In this document: piece after piece, positions 8,888 through 17,900 of the stretch
How the letters are laid out: each line of letters starts with the position of its first letter
Numbering within the stretch: the stretch's first letter is position 1
Assembly (NCBI RefSeq): GCF_036245865.1
Contig: NZ_BTTW01000006.1
Location: 558,001 to 622,000, forward strand
DNA length: 64,000 nt
DNA from: Corallococcus caeni
GTDB lineage: Bacteria > Myxococcota > Myxococcia > Myxococcales > Myxococcaceae
Direction of reading: 5' to 3'
Translations under genes and position numbers: made by a program
The notes under the pieces: model-generated
Seen by the model: only the letters and a program-made list of their open reading frames with translations
The model's database searches: none
Told to the model about the DNA's origin: nothing

Positions 8888-9814
8888 ATGGCGCGGATCA
8901 CCGGACATCCCCCGGCCAGCCGGCGGGTGGGGCTCGACAATCGGAGGCGGCAGTGCGCCGCCTGTGGCGGACAGACACCCGCGGACTACCGGGCCCGCCG
9001 CAACGTGGTGACGCTCAACGGCGTCGTCGCGCTCAAGGTGCAGGTGCGGGTGTGTCACCGCGAGGGCTGTCCGCTGCGCCAGAAGGCCATCCGCGCGGAG
9101 GAGGAGGGGCTGTGGGTGCTGCCGGAGCACGAGTTCGGCCTGGACGTCATCGCCCTCATCGGGGCGCTGCGCCACCAGGAGAAGCGCAGCGTGCCCGCCA
9201 TCCACGCGGCCCTGCGCGCCCGCGACGTGCCCATCTCCGAGCGCAGCGTCTCCAACCTGCTGGAGCGCTATGACGCGCTGCTGGCGCCACGCTCCCTGGA
9301 CCCCGCGCGCCTCCAGGCCGTGACGCGCAGGCTGGGCCGCGTGGTGCTGGCCCTGAGCGGCCTGGTCCCGGAGGCGGGCAACGCCGTGCTCTGGGTGGCG
9401 CGGGACTGTCTGTCCTCCGAGGTGCTGGCGGCCTGGAGCCTGCCGGAGCACCGGGCCAGCGAACTGGTGGAGCAACTCCAGACGCTGGTGCGCGCGCTGG
9501 ACGTGCCCGTCGTCGGCGTCGTCTCCGACGGGCAGGACCCCGTCGTCCGGGCGGTGACGGCGGCGCTACCGGACGTGCCGCATCAGCTGCGGCCCTCCCA
9601 CGGCCGGTTTGATGCCGCCTGCCCCCCGTCCACCGACGGGACCGCGTGCGACCCGGAGCCTGGCGCCTCGGAGAGCTTATCCAAGTCCTCCGAGGCGCCA
9701 GGGCCGCTGGAGCGCAGCCGGTACGCTCCGCTGTGCATGGCCTTCGGCCTGGGCCGGACCCTGCTGCCGGAGCTGCTCGAGTTCGGCGCCAGCTGGGCGC
9801 CCCCGGGCCCGTGA
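8888..9814 (+). CDS. Truncated MULE/ISNCY-like transposase remnant
   Basis: A 308-residue ORF. It begins with a zinc-ribbon-like pair CAAC...CHREGC (residues ~22-60), followed by an HTH-like RDVPISERSVSNLL segment. It then has the start of a DDE/MULE-type domain: VLWVARDCLSSEVLAAWSL and VPVVGVVSDGQDPVVRAVTAALPDVPHQL. In intact relatives the last motif is followed by a conserved CQFHYLREA-like segment and several hundred residues. Here it runs into a low-complexity, unrelated tail. It therefore looks like an immobile transposase fragment or a domesticated N-terminal half. No terminal inverted repeats were seen. Confidence 0.5.
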   Translation: MARITGHPPASRRVGLDNRRRQCAACGGQTPADYRARRNVVTLNGVVALKVQVRVCHREGCPLRQKAIRAEEEGLWVLPEHEFGLDVIALIGALRHQEKRSVPAIHAALRARDVPISERSVSNLLERYDALLAPRSLDPARLQAVTRRLGRVVLALSGLVPEAGNAVLWVARDCLSSEVLAAWSLPEHRASELVEQLQTLVRALDVPVVGVVSDGQDPVVRAVTAALPDVPHQLRPSHGRFDAACPPSTDGTACDPEPGASESLSKSSEAPGPLERSRYAPLCMAFGLGRTLLPELLEFGASWAPPGP

Positions 9815-9852
9815 CCTTCCAATCCCTTTCCTCTCTCACGCAGCCCTTCGCC

Positions 9853-10686
9853 ATGAACCCTTTCATCCGCTGTCTCAGCGCCGCCGCGCTGCTCCTCGCC
9901 GCCCCGGAGGCCCTGGCCGGGGACCCCGCGCCGCGTCCTCCCAATGCGCTGCTCTATGAGACGTATGCCTTCTCCGGGACGCTCAACGGGCAGCCCACGA
10001 CGGTGTTCGCGCCCGCGCTCTCCGGCTCCATGGCCCTGTCGGAGCGCCTGAGCCTCAACGCCGCCTGGCTGTTCGCCTACGCGCCGTCGCGAGCCGGAGG
10101 CCCCACCGCGTTCCAGGCGGGCAACCCGTCCGTGGGCCTGGGCGGCGTGCTGTACGACGACGGCGCGCTGAAGGTCCGCACGGGCGGCAACCTGGTGCTG
10201 CCCTTCACGCTCATCACCGACCCGGACGACTTCGGCACGGCGCTGCTGCGGCGCGCGGCCACGCTGCGCGGCAACAGCGGCTTCAGCCTGGTGGCCCCGG
10301 GGCTCCTGGGCCTGACGCCCTGGGCGGACGTGACGCTGCGCCAGGGGCGGTGGCGCTTCGCGCTGGACGGGCGCGTCCCCATGTCCGCGCAGCTGTCGGA
10401 GAAGCGCGGCCAGCGCGTGGACGCGGTCTTCCAGGGCTCCGGCACGGCGAGCGTGGACCTCACCTCCCACGTCCTCCTGGGCTCCACCTTCCAGGCCATC
10501 TACGTCTCCACGGCGGCGGAGGGCGCGGACCCCACCTTCCTGGCGCTCATCCCCCACGTGCGGGTGTACGGCTCGGCGGGCTTCGTGGAGGGGCGGCTGG
10601 TGATGAACCTGGACGCGCCGCTGGGCTTCGCCTTCTCCGACAACGGCCTCTGGGCGGCGGCGCTGGCGCTGGGCACCACCTTCTGA
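9853..10686 (+). CDS. Secreted, outer-membrane-barrel-like protein
   Basis: This 277-residue protein has a classical signal peptide (MNPFIRCLSAAALLLAAPEALA). The mature part is rich in alternating Gly/aromatic beta-strand patterns and repeated short strands ending in an aromatic residue (GTTF at the C-terminus), which fits an outer-membrane beta-barrel. I chose the ATG at 9853 over an upstream in-frame ATG because it is directly followed by the signal peptide. No named family was recognised. The next gene starts 14 bp later, suggesting co-transcription with the EamA permease. Confidence 0.65.
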   Translation: MNPFIRCLSAAALLLAAPEALAGDPAPRPPNALLYETYAFSGTLNGQPTTVFAPALSGSMALSERLSLNAAWLFAYAPSRAGGPTAFQAGNPSVGLGGVLYDDGALKVRTGGNLVLPFTLITDPDDFGTALLRRAATLRGNSGFSLVAPGLLGLTPWADVTLRQGRWRFALDGRVPMSAQLSEKRGQRVDAVFQGSGTASVDLTSHVLLGSTFQAIYVSTAAEGADPTFLALIPHVRVYGSAGFVEGRLVMNLDAPLGFAFSDNGLWAAALALGTTF

Positions 10687-10700
10687 CGGACGCCCTGACC

Positions 10701-11606
10701 ATGACCACCCAGACCCTCGTCGGAACCCGGCTGCGCCAGCTGGGGGACGCGCCGCTGCTGCTGTTGATCGCCACCGGTGTGCTGCTGGGCAGCATGCTCC
10801 CCATGTCCCGCGTGGCCCGCGCGGAGGGCTGGTCGCCGCTGGCGTTCGCCTTCTGGCCGGCGCTGGGCAGCGGCCTGGCGCTGGCGTTCGCGGGAGCGCG
10901 CGGCTCCTCCGAGGCGCCGGAGGCACGGCCCGTGCTGCGCTACAGCCTCATCGCCGGGGTGCTGAGCGTCGCCGTGCCCAACAGCGTCACCTTCATCGTC
11001 ATGCAGAGCGTGGGCACCAGCGTGACGTCCCTGGTGTACACGCTGCCGCCGCTGTTCACGTATGCCTTTGCCTGGGGCCTGGGCATCGAACGCTACCGGC
11101 CCCTGCGGCTCGCGGGCATCGTGGTGGGCCTGGGCGGCGCGGCCCTGCTGGTGCTGGGGCGGGGCATGGCGGGGGGCTCCGGCTCCGCGTGGTGGCTGGC
11201 CCTGGCGCTCTGCACGCCCATCAGCATCGCGGCCGGCAACGTGTACCGGAAGCTGCGCATGCCCAAGGGCGCGCCCGCGAGCCTCCTGGCCGGCGGCATG
11301 CTGCTGGGCGGGGCGCTGGCGCTCTTGCCGCTGCTGGTGGCGAGCGGCGGGCTGACCCGCCCCGGCATGGCGGGCTGGACGGTCATCCTGGCCCAGTGTG
11401 TCTTCACCAGCCTGGGCTACCGCGTGTACTTCCACTTCCAGCGCGTCGCGGACCCGGTGTACTTCAGCCAGTTCGGCTACGTCGTCTCCGCGACGGGTGT
11501 GCTGTCCGGGCTGCTCTTCTTCAACGAGCACCTGACGCTGCCCATGCTGCTGGCCATCGGCGTCATCCTGGCGGGCATCGCCATGGTGAACGCCCGCGCG
11601 CCCTGA
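10701..11606 (+). CDS. DMT/EamA family permease
   Basis: This 301-residue inner-membrane protein has about ten hydrophobic helices in two EamA repeats (roughly residues 15-145 and 165-298). Typical features are the PMSRVARAEGWSPLAFAFWP start of repeat 1 and a terminal GLLFFNEHLTLPMLLAIGVIL helix pair. The family exports metabolites and amino acids; the substrate is unknown. The ATG at 10701 is the first in frame after the upstream gene. Confidence 0.9.
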   Translation: MTTQTLVGTRLRQLGDAPLLLLIATGVLLGSMLPMSRVARAEGWSPLAFAFWPALGSGLALAFAGARGSSEAPEARPVLRYSLIAGVLSVAVPNSVTFIVMQSVGTSVTSLVYTLPPLFTYAFAWGLGIERYRPLRLAGIVVGLGGAALLVLGRGMAGGSGSAWWLALALCTPISIAAGNVYRKLRMPKGAPASLLAGGMLLGGALALLPLLVASGGLTRPGMAGWTVILAQCVFTSLGYRVYFHFQRVADPVYFSQFGYVVSATGVLSGLLFFNEHLTLPMLLAIGVILAGIAMVNARAP

Positions 11607-11618
11607 AGGCCCGGGCCG

Positions 11619-12104
11619 TCAGGGGCTGGCGGCCACGCGCGCGCGCAGGTCCTGCTTGAGGCCCAGCGCGAAGAGCCCCAGGGTGAGCAGGTACACGGGC
11701 TCGATGAAGAAGAGCAGCGGGCCTCCCAGGGACAGGCCGTGGGTCTTCTTCTCGAAGACGACGTGCGCGCCCACCACCAGCGCGAAGCGGAAGACCATGA
11801 CGCCCGCGGCGATGCCCGCGGCCGTTCCCGTGGGGAGCCCGGCCACGGCCTCGGCGGCGAAGAGCGTGGGGACGAGCGGCAGGGCCATCAGCAGGCCGGC
11901 GGTCCACTCCAGCGTCACGGCGTACAGGGCCACCGCGGCCACCAGCAGGTGCGCGGCGGTGAGGGGCGTGCCGGGCACGCGCACCCAGCACAGGGGCACC
12001 AGCAGGGCGAAGGTGAAGAGGTAGGCCCCCACGAAGTGCACGGCGCGGCTGACACCGTTCTCGTGCAGGGGCATCCAGACGCGCAGCTTGTCGGCGAAGC
12101 TCAT
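11619..12104 (-). CDS. Mpo1/DUF962-like integral membrane protein
   Basis: A 161-residue protein with four predicted membrane helices. The N-terminal LHENGVSRAVHFVGAYLF resembles the HxxxxxRxxH region of Mpo1 (DUF962) proteins. In yeast these are Fe(II)-dependent 2-hydroxy-fatty-acid dioxygenases. The equivalent second histidine cluster near the C-terminus is not clear here, so enzymatic activity is uncertain. It is convergent with the EamA permease (12-bp gap). Confidence 0.55.
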   Translation of the reverse strand: MSFADKLRVWMPLHENGVSRAVHFVGAYLFTFALLVPLCWVRVPGTPLTAAHLLVAAVALYAVTLEWTAGLLMALPLVPTLFAAEAVAGLPTGTAAGIAAGVMVFRFALVVGAHVVFEKKTHGLSLGGPLLFFIEPVYLLTLGLFALGLKQDLRARVAASP

Positions 12105-12214
12105 GGGCCCCCAGGGTAGGCCATCCGCGTCCCGGATGCCGCCTCCACGGGAGGGGCGCGGTCACGCGGCACCCCGGGCTGGAGAATAATGTTTCACCAG
12201 GACGTACCTGAGGA

Positions 12215-12237
12215 GGCCGCGGCCTTTTTCCGCGGCC
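12215..12237 (+). other. 5'-UTR hairpin with U-rich loop
   Basis: A perfect 8-bp GC stem (12215-12222 with 12230-12237) closes a loop containing TTTTT. It lies 23 bp upstream of the ATG at 12261 and argues against the alternative start at 12189, which would place it inside the gene. It could be an RNA stability or attenuation element. Confidence 0.4.
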
Positions 12238-12260
12238 CTCACCCTGAAGGTACCTCCCCG

Positions 12261-12728
12261 ATGAAACAACTCCTGTCTCTGAGCGGCATGCGCCGCGTGT
12301 CCCGTCACGTGGGCTTCAAGGCCGCCGCCGTGGCCACGGTGGGCGTGGCGCTCACCAGCGCCATCAGCTTCGCGTCCGTGTCCACGCGCACGCCGACCCA
12401 TGACTTCACGCAGGCGGACGTGGACGCCATCGTCGCGCAGATCCGCCTGGTGCCGTCGGACACGTTCTACATCCGGCTGCCCACGTTCTCCCCCCGGGGC
12501 GGCGTCAACGGGTCGCGCCTCTACGGCACGCTGCCCCTCGCCTACGTGCGGCGCATGGCGAGCGTCCAGAACGTCGTCCTCGACGTGAACTCGAACGTCA
12601 TGGGCCTGGTGATGGATCCGAACACCGAGGCCGGGATGGCCTCGGGCGAGACGTCGCAGCGCGTGGGCCTCGCCATCGACGCCGTCCTCGCGGACATCAC
12701 CCCCGGCTCCTACCAGTTCCTGAAGTAG
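12261..12728 (+). CDS. Exported small protein of the HTTM cassette (SdpC-position)
   Basis: This 155-residue protein has a basic N-terminus and a hydrophobic segment (about residues 20-40) resembling a signal peptide or anchor, followed by a ~110-residue soluble part with no recognised family. It precedes a single-span protein and an HTTM protein with gaps of 2 bp and an overlap of 4 bp, so the three form one operon. By analogy with sdp-like operons it could be the exported effector or substrate, but that is inference from position only. Alternative start: ATG at 12189. Confidence 0.6.
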   Translation: MKQLLSLSGMRRVSRHVGFKAAAVATVGVALTSAISFASVSTRTPTHDFTQADVDAIVAQIRLVPSDTFYIRLPTFSPRGGVNGSRLYGTLPLAYVRRMASVQNVVLDVNSNVMGLVMDPNTEAGMASGETSQRVGLAIDAVLADITPGSYQFLK

Positions 12729-12730
12729 CC

Positions 12731-13279
12731 ATGAGCACCGACCCATCGCGGCCCGAGGGCGATGAACGCCAGGCGGCCCTCTGGGCGTGCATCGCGGTGC
12801 TGCATCTGGCCGCGGTGGGCGCCTTCCTCTGGACGGGGCTGACCCGCACGAGCTCGGAGGCCGCGTTCTACCGCGGCGTCCGGACCTATCAGAACCTCTC
12901 CGGCGTCCTCAGCGACTACCGCTACTTCGCCCCTGCCGTGGCCAGCGACTCGCGGACCGGCTTCTTCGTGGAGCTGGGCGACGGCAGCACCGTGTTCGAA
13001 CCGCTGACCTCCGACGAGGTGGAGGTGGCGCGCCGTTATCGCTGCATCGTCGCCTCCGCCCTGCGCGCCAACCGCAAGACGCAGGACGTGCTGGCGCAGT
13101 CGTGGGCGGCGGTGATGCTGGGCGTCCATCCGGACGCTTCGCGCGTCACCGTCGTCACCCAGTCCTACACGCTGCCGACGATGGAGGCGTGGACCGCAGG
13201 GCAACGGCCCGTCTGGGACCTCTACTACACCGGGACCTTTGGCCGCCGCGATGGCGCCTTGTCCAAGGACTCGCCATGA
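12731..13279 (+). CDS. Single-span protein of the HTTM cassette (SdpA/DUF5819-like)
   Basis: This 182-residue protein has one N-terminal membrane helix (about residues 18-36) and a predicted extracytoplasmic domain containing YRYFAP and FFVELGDGS. This is similar in arrangement to SdpA/DUF5819 partners that accompany HTTM proteins, where a W/Y..F.P motif follows the anchor. The stop overlaps the HTTM start (ATGA). Family assignment is tentative. Confidence 0.55.
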   Translation: MSTDPSRPEGDERQAALWACIAVLHLAAVGAFLWTGLTRTSSEAAFYRGVRTYQNLSGVLSDYRYFAPAVASDSRTGFFVELGDGSTVFEPLTSDEVEVARRYRCIVASALRANRKTQDVLAQSWAAVMLGVHPDASRVTVVTQSYTLPTMEAWTAGQRPVWDLYYTGTFGRRDGALSKDSP

Positions 13280-14223
13280 ACCGTCTCCAGACCCACGTGC
13301 GGCGCTTCTGGTTGGAGCCCGCTTCCTCCGACGGGCTCGCCTTCCTGCGCATCGCCGTCGCGGCCCTCTCCCTCTTCCAGCTCGCCGTCCTCTGGCCGCA
13401 CCTGCCGGCGCTGTACGGCAACTTCGGCCTCGTCCAGTGGGTCATCACCGATGTCGGCGCGGGCGACTGGGCGCCCAGCCTGGGGCGGATGGGGCTGCTG
13501 CTGGCGCCCCTGGGCATCAGCACGATGACCACGATGTACGCCGTGTTCGTCCTCTACGCGGTGGGCCTGGTGGGCCTGCTGCTGGGCTACCGCACGCGCT
13601 TCTTCGCGGTGCTCACCTGGTTCACGCATGGCCTGACGTCCGCGAACGCGTACCTGTCGCTCTACGGCGTGGACACCATCCTCCACGTCCTCTTCTTCTA
13701 CCTGGTGTTCATGCCGTCCGCGGGGCGCTGGTCCCTGGATGCGCGAGCGGGCCGGGTCTTCACCGGTCCCACGTCCGGGGCCCGCGTGGCGTTGCGCACG
13801 CTCCAGTTCCACCTGTGCTTCATCTACCTGGACACCGGCCTGGCCAAGGCGCAGGGCGTCCAGTGGTGGAACGGCGAGGCCCTCTGGCGCGCGCTGATGC
13901 AGCCGCAGTTCCGTGCGTTCGACTTCTCCTGGCTCGCCTCGTACCCGCTGCTGGCGCGGGTGGGCTGCTGGAGCACGCTGCTCATCGAGGTGGGCTACGC
14001 GGGGATGATCTGGGTCCCCCGGCTGAGGCGGCCCTGGCTGGTGGCCACGCTGCTGCTGCACGCGGGCATCGCCGTCTGCCTGCGGCTGTGGCTGTTCTCC
14101 CTGACGATGGGGGTCTTCAACCTGGCGGCCTTCGCCTGGTCCTGGCGGGCCTCGGAGGCCCCCGTGAAGGGGGCGGACGCGCCGCCGGAAGAGGCCCCCG
14201 GCGCCGCGCTCCAGCCGGTGTGA
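13276..14223 (+). CDS. HTTM domain membrane protein (SdpB/VKGC-like)
   Basis: A 315-residue polytopic protein with an HTTM (horizontally transferred transmembrane) domain, related to the membrane part of vitamin-K-dependent gamma-carboxylase and to SdpB. Visible hallmarks are LLLGYRTRFFAVLTWF and SLYGVDTILHVLFFYL, then the diagnostic CFIYLDTGLAKAQGVQWWNGEALW segment. SdpB-like proteins mature a secreted toxin in Bacillus; other HTTM proteins have unknown chemistry. It is the third gene of a coupled trio. The C-terminal tail is acidic/proline rich and cytoplasmic. Confidence 0.85.
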   Translation: MNRLQTHVRRFWLEPASSDGLAFLRIAVAALSLFQLAVLWPHLPALYGNFGLVQWVITDVGAGDWAPSLGRMGLLLAPLGISTMTTMYAVFVLYAVGLVGLLLGYRTRFFAVLTWFTHGLTSANAYLSLYGVDTILHVLFFYLVFMPSAGRWSLDARAGRVFTGPTSGARVALRTLQFHLCFIYLDTGLAKAQGVQWWNGEALWRALMQPQFRAFDFSWLASYPLLARVGCWSTLLIEVGYAGMIWVPRLRRPWLVATLLLHAGIAVCLRLWLFSLTMGVFNLAAFAWSWRASEAPVKGADAPPEEAPGAALQPV

Positions 14224-14240
14224 AACCCGGAAGGCCGCCG

Positions 14241-14280
14241 CGGATCAGGGGCTCGAACCCGGATTGGAAGACGGTGGCCT
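14241..14280 (-). other. tRNA 3'-end-like fragment (T-arm)
   Basis: On the minus strand this stretch reads as a tRNA T-arm: a GGTTCGAGCC core (around 14249-14258) followed by an acceptor-like 3' strand. No matching 5' half lies upstream, because the coding end of the 14287 gene occupies that place, and one T-stem pair is mismatched. It is best read as a tRNA remnant or integration-site scar abutting the toxin-immunity pair. Confidence 0.4.
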
Positions 14281-14286
14281 CCCAGG

Positions 14287-14916
14287 TCAGCCCTTGGCCG
14301 CCTTGAGCACCTTCGCGACGAGGGCCGCGTCCTTCACGCGCTCGTACTTGAACGGCTGCCCGGGCACCGCCTGGTAGCGGTAGACCGTGAAGGGCCCCTT
14401 GTCCTCGCTGGCGTGCTCCGGCACGAGCACCGCGAAGCTCTCGTTCCCCACGCCCACCACGTCGATGCAGCGCAGCCGCTCCAGCTTCCCGGCCGGGTCG
14501 CGCAGGTTGTAGACCTCGTCGATGCCGAAGCCGGCCACGCCCTCGACCTCGGGCTGCTTCGGCAGGTGCTTGCGCAGGAGCGCCACCACCTGACCCAGGT
14601 AGTTCCGGGCGGCGTCCGGCGTGGCGGGCAGCTCCTGGCGCTTCGCGTCCTCGCGCGCCAGGGACACGAGCGTCGCGGACGGCACCTTCGCGTCCGCGAG
14701 CACGGCCTCCAGTCCTTCCAGGCCGGTCGACACCGGGATGCTGTTGAAGCCCAGCGCGTGCTGGACCTGGTCTTCCACTTCGGACAGCGCCCCGTTGGGG
14801 GCGCAGAAGGCCTTCAGGAAGGTGCGCGCCTTCTCCAGCGCGGGCGCCTTCTGGAGGGCCTCCATGCGTGCCTTGAGCTCTTCGAAGCGGGCGCTTGCCT
14901 TGGGATCGGCGGTCAT
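14287..14916 (-). CDS. Candidate immunity protein for the annexin-repeat toxin
   Basis: A 209-residue, apparently cytoplasmic protein with a helical N-terminal half (residues 1-125) and a mixed alpha/beta C-terminal half (GVAGFGIDEVYNL...LRCIDVVGVGNESFAVLVP). No signal peptide or membrane helix is visible. I recognise no named family. It lies 12 bp downstream of a 1199-residue protein whose C-terminus looks like a nuclease toxin. This is the usual place for a cognate immunity gene, and that is the only functional argument. Confidence 0.6.
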   Translation of the reverse strand: MTADPKASARFEELKARMEALQKAPALEKARTFLKAFCAPNGALSEVEDQVQHALGFNSIPVSTGLEGLEAVLADAKVPSATLVSLAREDAKRQELPATPDAARNYLGQVVALLRKHLPKQPEVEGVAGFGIDEVYNLRDPAGKLERLRCIDVVGVGNESFAVLVPEHASEDKGPFTVYRYQAVPGQPFKYERVKDAALVAKVLKAAKG

Positions 14917-14928
14917 GGGGAGTTCGCC

Positions 14929-17900
14929 TCAGGGACCAGGGAAGGCCGTCAATACCACCACTTGGGGCGGGGTGCCGTCGACGAGGCGCAGCCGGAGGTT
15001 GTAGCTGCCCGCGTTCGCGGCGGACACCGTCCGCTGCCCTGCCTGGTCCACCGTGGCCGTGAAGCCCTTGCCCACCGTCGTGCCAGGGGGCACGGGGATG
15101 TTCAGGTGGTCGCTGTAGCCGTACAGGGCGAGCTCGTCCTTGATGGTGCTCCAGTTGTCGGCCACGTACTTGTTGAGGGTCGCGTCCATGGTCGCGTCGC
15201 TGGACCACTGGAACGAGTTGTTCTCGATGCTCCCCCAGCCGTCGCCCGTGGTGACGCGGCTCTCGATGGTGCGGGCTCCGGGAGGCGCGTCCGCGATGTT
15301 CGTGGGCACCGACGCCCCGTGCCGGTCGAGGGTGTGCGCGTTGTGGGCGGAGCCATGGGCCGCGTCGTTGGCGGCCACGTTGAGCGTGGGGCCGTTCGGG
15401 AACGCCTCCGCCAGCTGCTGCTCGCGGATGACGCCCCGGCGCAGGATCTCCGTCTGGGCCTTCTCCGCGCGGACCTTGGCGTACTGCTGCGTCTCCGCGG
15501 GCACCTTCTGCCCGGTCGTCGGATCCACCCGGGTGAAGGGGCTGGGGTCCATGTCCCGGTTGAGCTCCGCCTGGGTCCGCGTCTTCGGGTCGTAGGTGCG
15601 CTCCGCGTACGCGCGGTGCCCTTCCGCCTGGCGGGCCTTGAACTGTTGCTTCGTCTCCGTCGCCAGGTTGCGCGGGTCGTTGATGGCGGCGCTCTCCGCC
15701 GCGTTCATCGGGGCCTGCGCGGGCGGCTGCACCTGGCCCACGGTGTTCACCGACTTGCCCACGTCCGGCCAGTCCGGCGTCGTGGTGGGCGTGCCGTGCA
15801 TGGCCACGGAGCCCGTGCCCGGGGCCAGCGAGTCCAGCCGCTTCGCGTGGAAGTCGATCTGGAACTCCACGTTGGCGATGTCGCGCTGGAGCGCCGCGCG
15901 CTCGGCGACGGTGGCCGCGGTGGGCTTGCCGCTCATGCCCGCGATGCTGTCGTCGATGCGCTTCTGCGCCGCCTCCAGGCCGCCGAGGATGTTCTTGAGC
16001 TTCTGCACCTCCAGCTTGGACTCGAAGCCCTGCGTGCCGTAGCCCGGCGTCTGGGTGAGGGCCTGCTGGACGCGGTCCTTGAGCTGGCGGATCTGCCCGG
16101 TGGGCCCCTCGTACTTCTGGAGCAGGCGGGCTGTCTCCTGGTGCGCGGCGATGTCCGCGGGCGTGGCGTGCGGCCCCGCCTCGATGCGCACCTGGCCGTT
16201 GTCGTAGCGCACCTTGGTGGTGTTGCCCGGCAGGTCCGGGTTGCGCAGCACGGGGATTTCGCGCGGCTTGAGCAGCTCGCCGCCCTTGGCCAGGCCGCCG
16301 CTGACGATGCCGCCCGTCACCGCGCCCACGGTGCCGTCCGTCACCGCGCGGGTGGCCACGCGGCCCACGCCCGTGAGGGCGCCGTCCTTCCACGTCTCGC
16401 TCTGGGTGGCCGCGTCCGTGGCGCCGCCCGCCGCGCCGCCGATGGCGCCTTCCTTCACGCCCTGCTTGATGGCGGAGCGCACCGTGCCCTCGGCCGTCTC
16501 GCGCACGGCCGTGCGGGCCGCGGCCTCCGTGGCGGTGGTGGCCGCGACGCGCGTGCCGCCCGTGACGGCGGTGGCGCCCTTGCCAATGGGAATGACCGCC
16601 GTGCCGCCCTCCACGGCGCCGATGAGCGCCTGGCGGCTCAGGTCCTGCGCCCCGGCCGCGTCGCCCTGGATGGCGGCGTACGTCGCCGCGCGCGTGGTGG
16701 CGCCCACGGCCGCGTACCCGGCGATGGCCAGGGGCGTGGCCGCGCCGCCCGTCGCGACGACGGCCGCGGTGGTGGCGGCGACGACGGCCACGGTGGCGGT
16801 GGTCTCCGCCAGCGAGTCCTTGGCGGACTGGAGCGCCTTGACGTCCTCCGTGGCGTAGCCCGTCAGCGTGTTCGCGCGCTGGGTGTCGCCCGTCTGGATG
16901 GCTTGCTCGGCGCGGCCCAGGTTGCGGTTGAGGATGTCGTTGTCGGACTCGCCCTTGGTGAGGTGCTGGACGCCGTCCAGCAGGCTCACGCCGAAGCCGG
17001 ACTCGTTGGCCTGGACCTCGCGCAGCCGCCGCGCGCGCTCCTGCGCGCCGTTGGGGTCGTTGGGGTCGACGGCGCCCAGGTCGAAGTCCTGCTTGAGCAG
17101 CTCCAGCTCGTCGCGGCCGTCCAGCTCGCTGTCCAGCTCCGCGCGCAGGTCCTTGCCGTACTTCTGCTGGTAGGCGGCGGCGACGGCGTTGAGCTCCGCC
17201 TTGGACTTGCCGCTCAGCGCGGAGCGGATGGCGTCCTCGTCCGTGCCCAGGCCGTCCATGGCCAGGTGCAGCCGCTCGGCGGTGGCCTCCGCCTGGCCCT
17301 TGGCGTCGTCGGCGGCGGGCGGGTTGAGCATGCGCAGCGTGACGTCGCGGTCGCCGCCGTCCCAGCCGCGGACCTGATCCTCCAGCGACTTGCCCGTCTG
17401 GCGCTGGTACTCGGCCTTGATGGCGGTGAGCTGGTCGGGCGTCTTGCCCTGGAGGATGTCGCGGACACCGCTCTCGTCCGCGCCGAAGAAGCCGCCCATG
17501 GCCTCGCGCAGCCTGGCCGCGTCCGCCTGGGCCGGGTTGCCCTGCATCAGGCCGACGGCGCGGTCGTACTCCTCGGTGGACAGCTCGTCCTTGAGCTTCG
17601 CCTTGAGCCCCGCGTCCTGCGCGAGCGCGGCGCGCTGCTCCGGGGTGGCCCGCTCCAGGCGCTCGAAGATGCGGCCCTCGTCGGTGCCCCAGCCGGCCAT
17701 GTCCTCTTCCAGGCCGGCCTTGAGCGCCTGGGTCTCCAGCGCGTTGGCCTCCGCGGGCGTGGAGGCCTGTCCCGCGCCGAGCATGCTCCGGGCACGCGCC
17801 AGCTGCGCGCCGTCCATCTCCCGGCTCAGGCGGGCGAGCAGCACGTCCTCGGGCTTCTGGCCCGCGGGCGTTCCGCCGTGCATGTCCGCGAACTGCTGGG

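Noticed and set aside
14210-14290. Complete tRNA gene
   Set aside because: Only a T-arm and acceptor-like 3' strand are present; no D-arm or matching 5' acceptor, and one T-stem mismatch.
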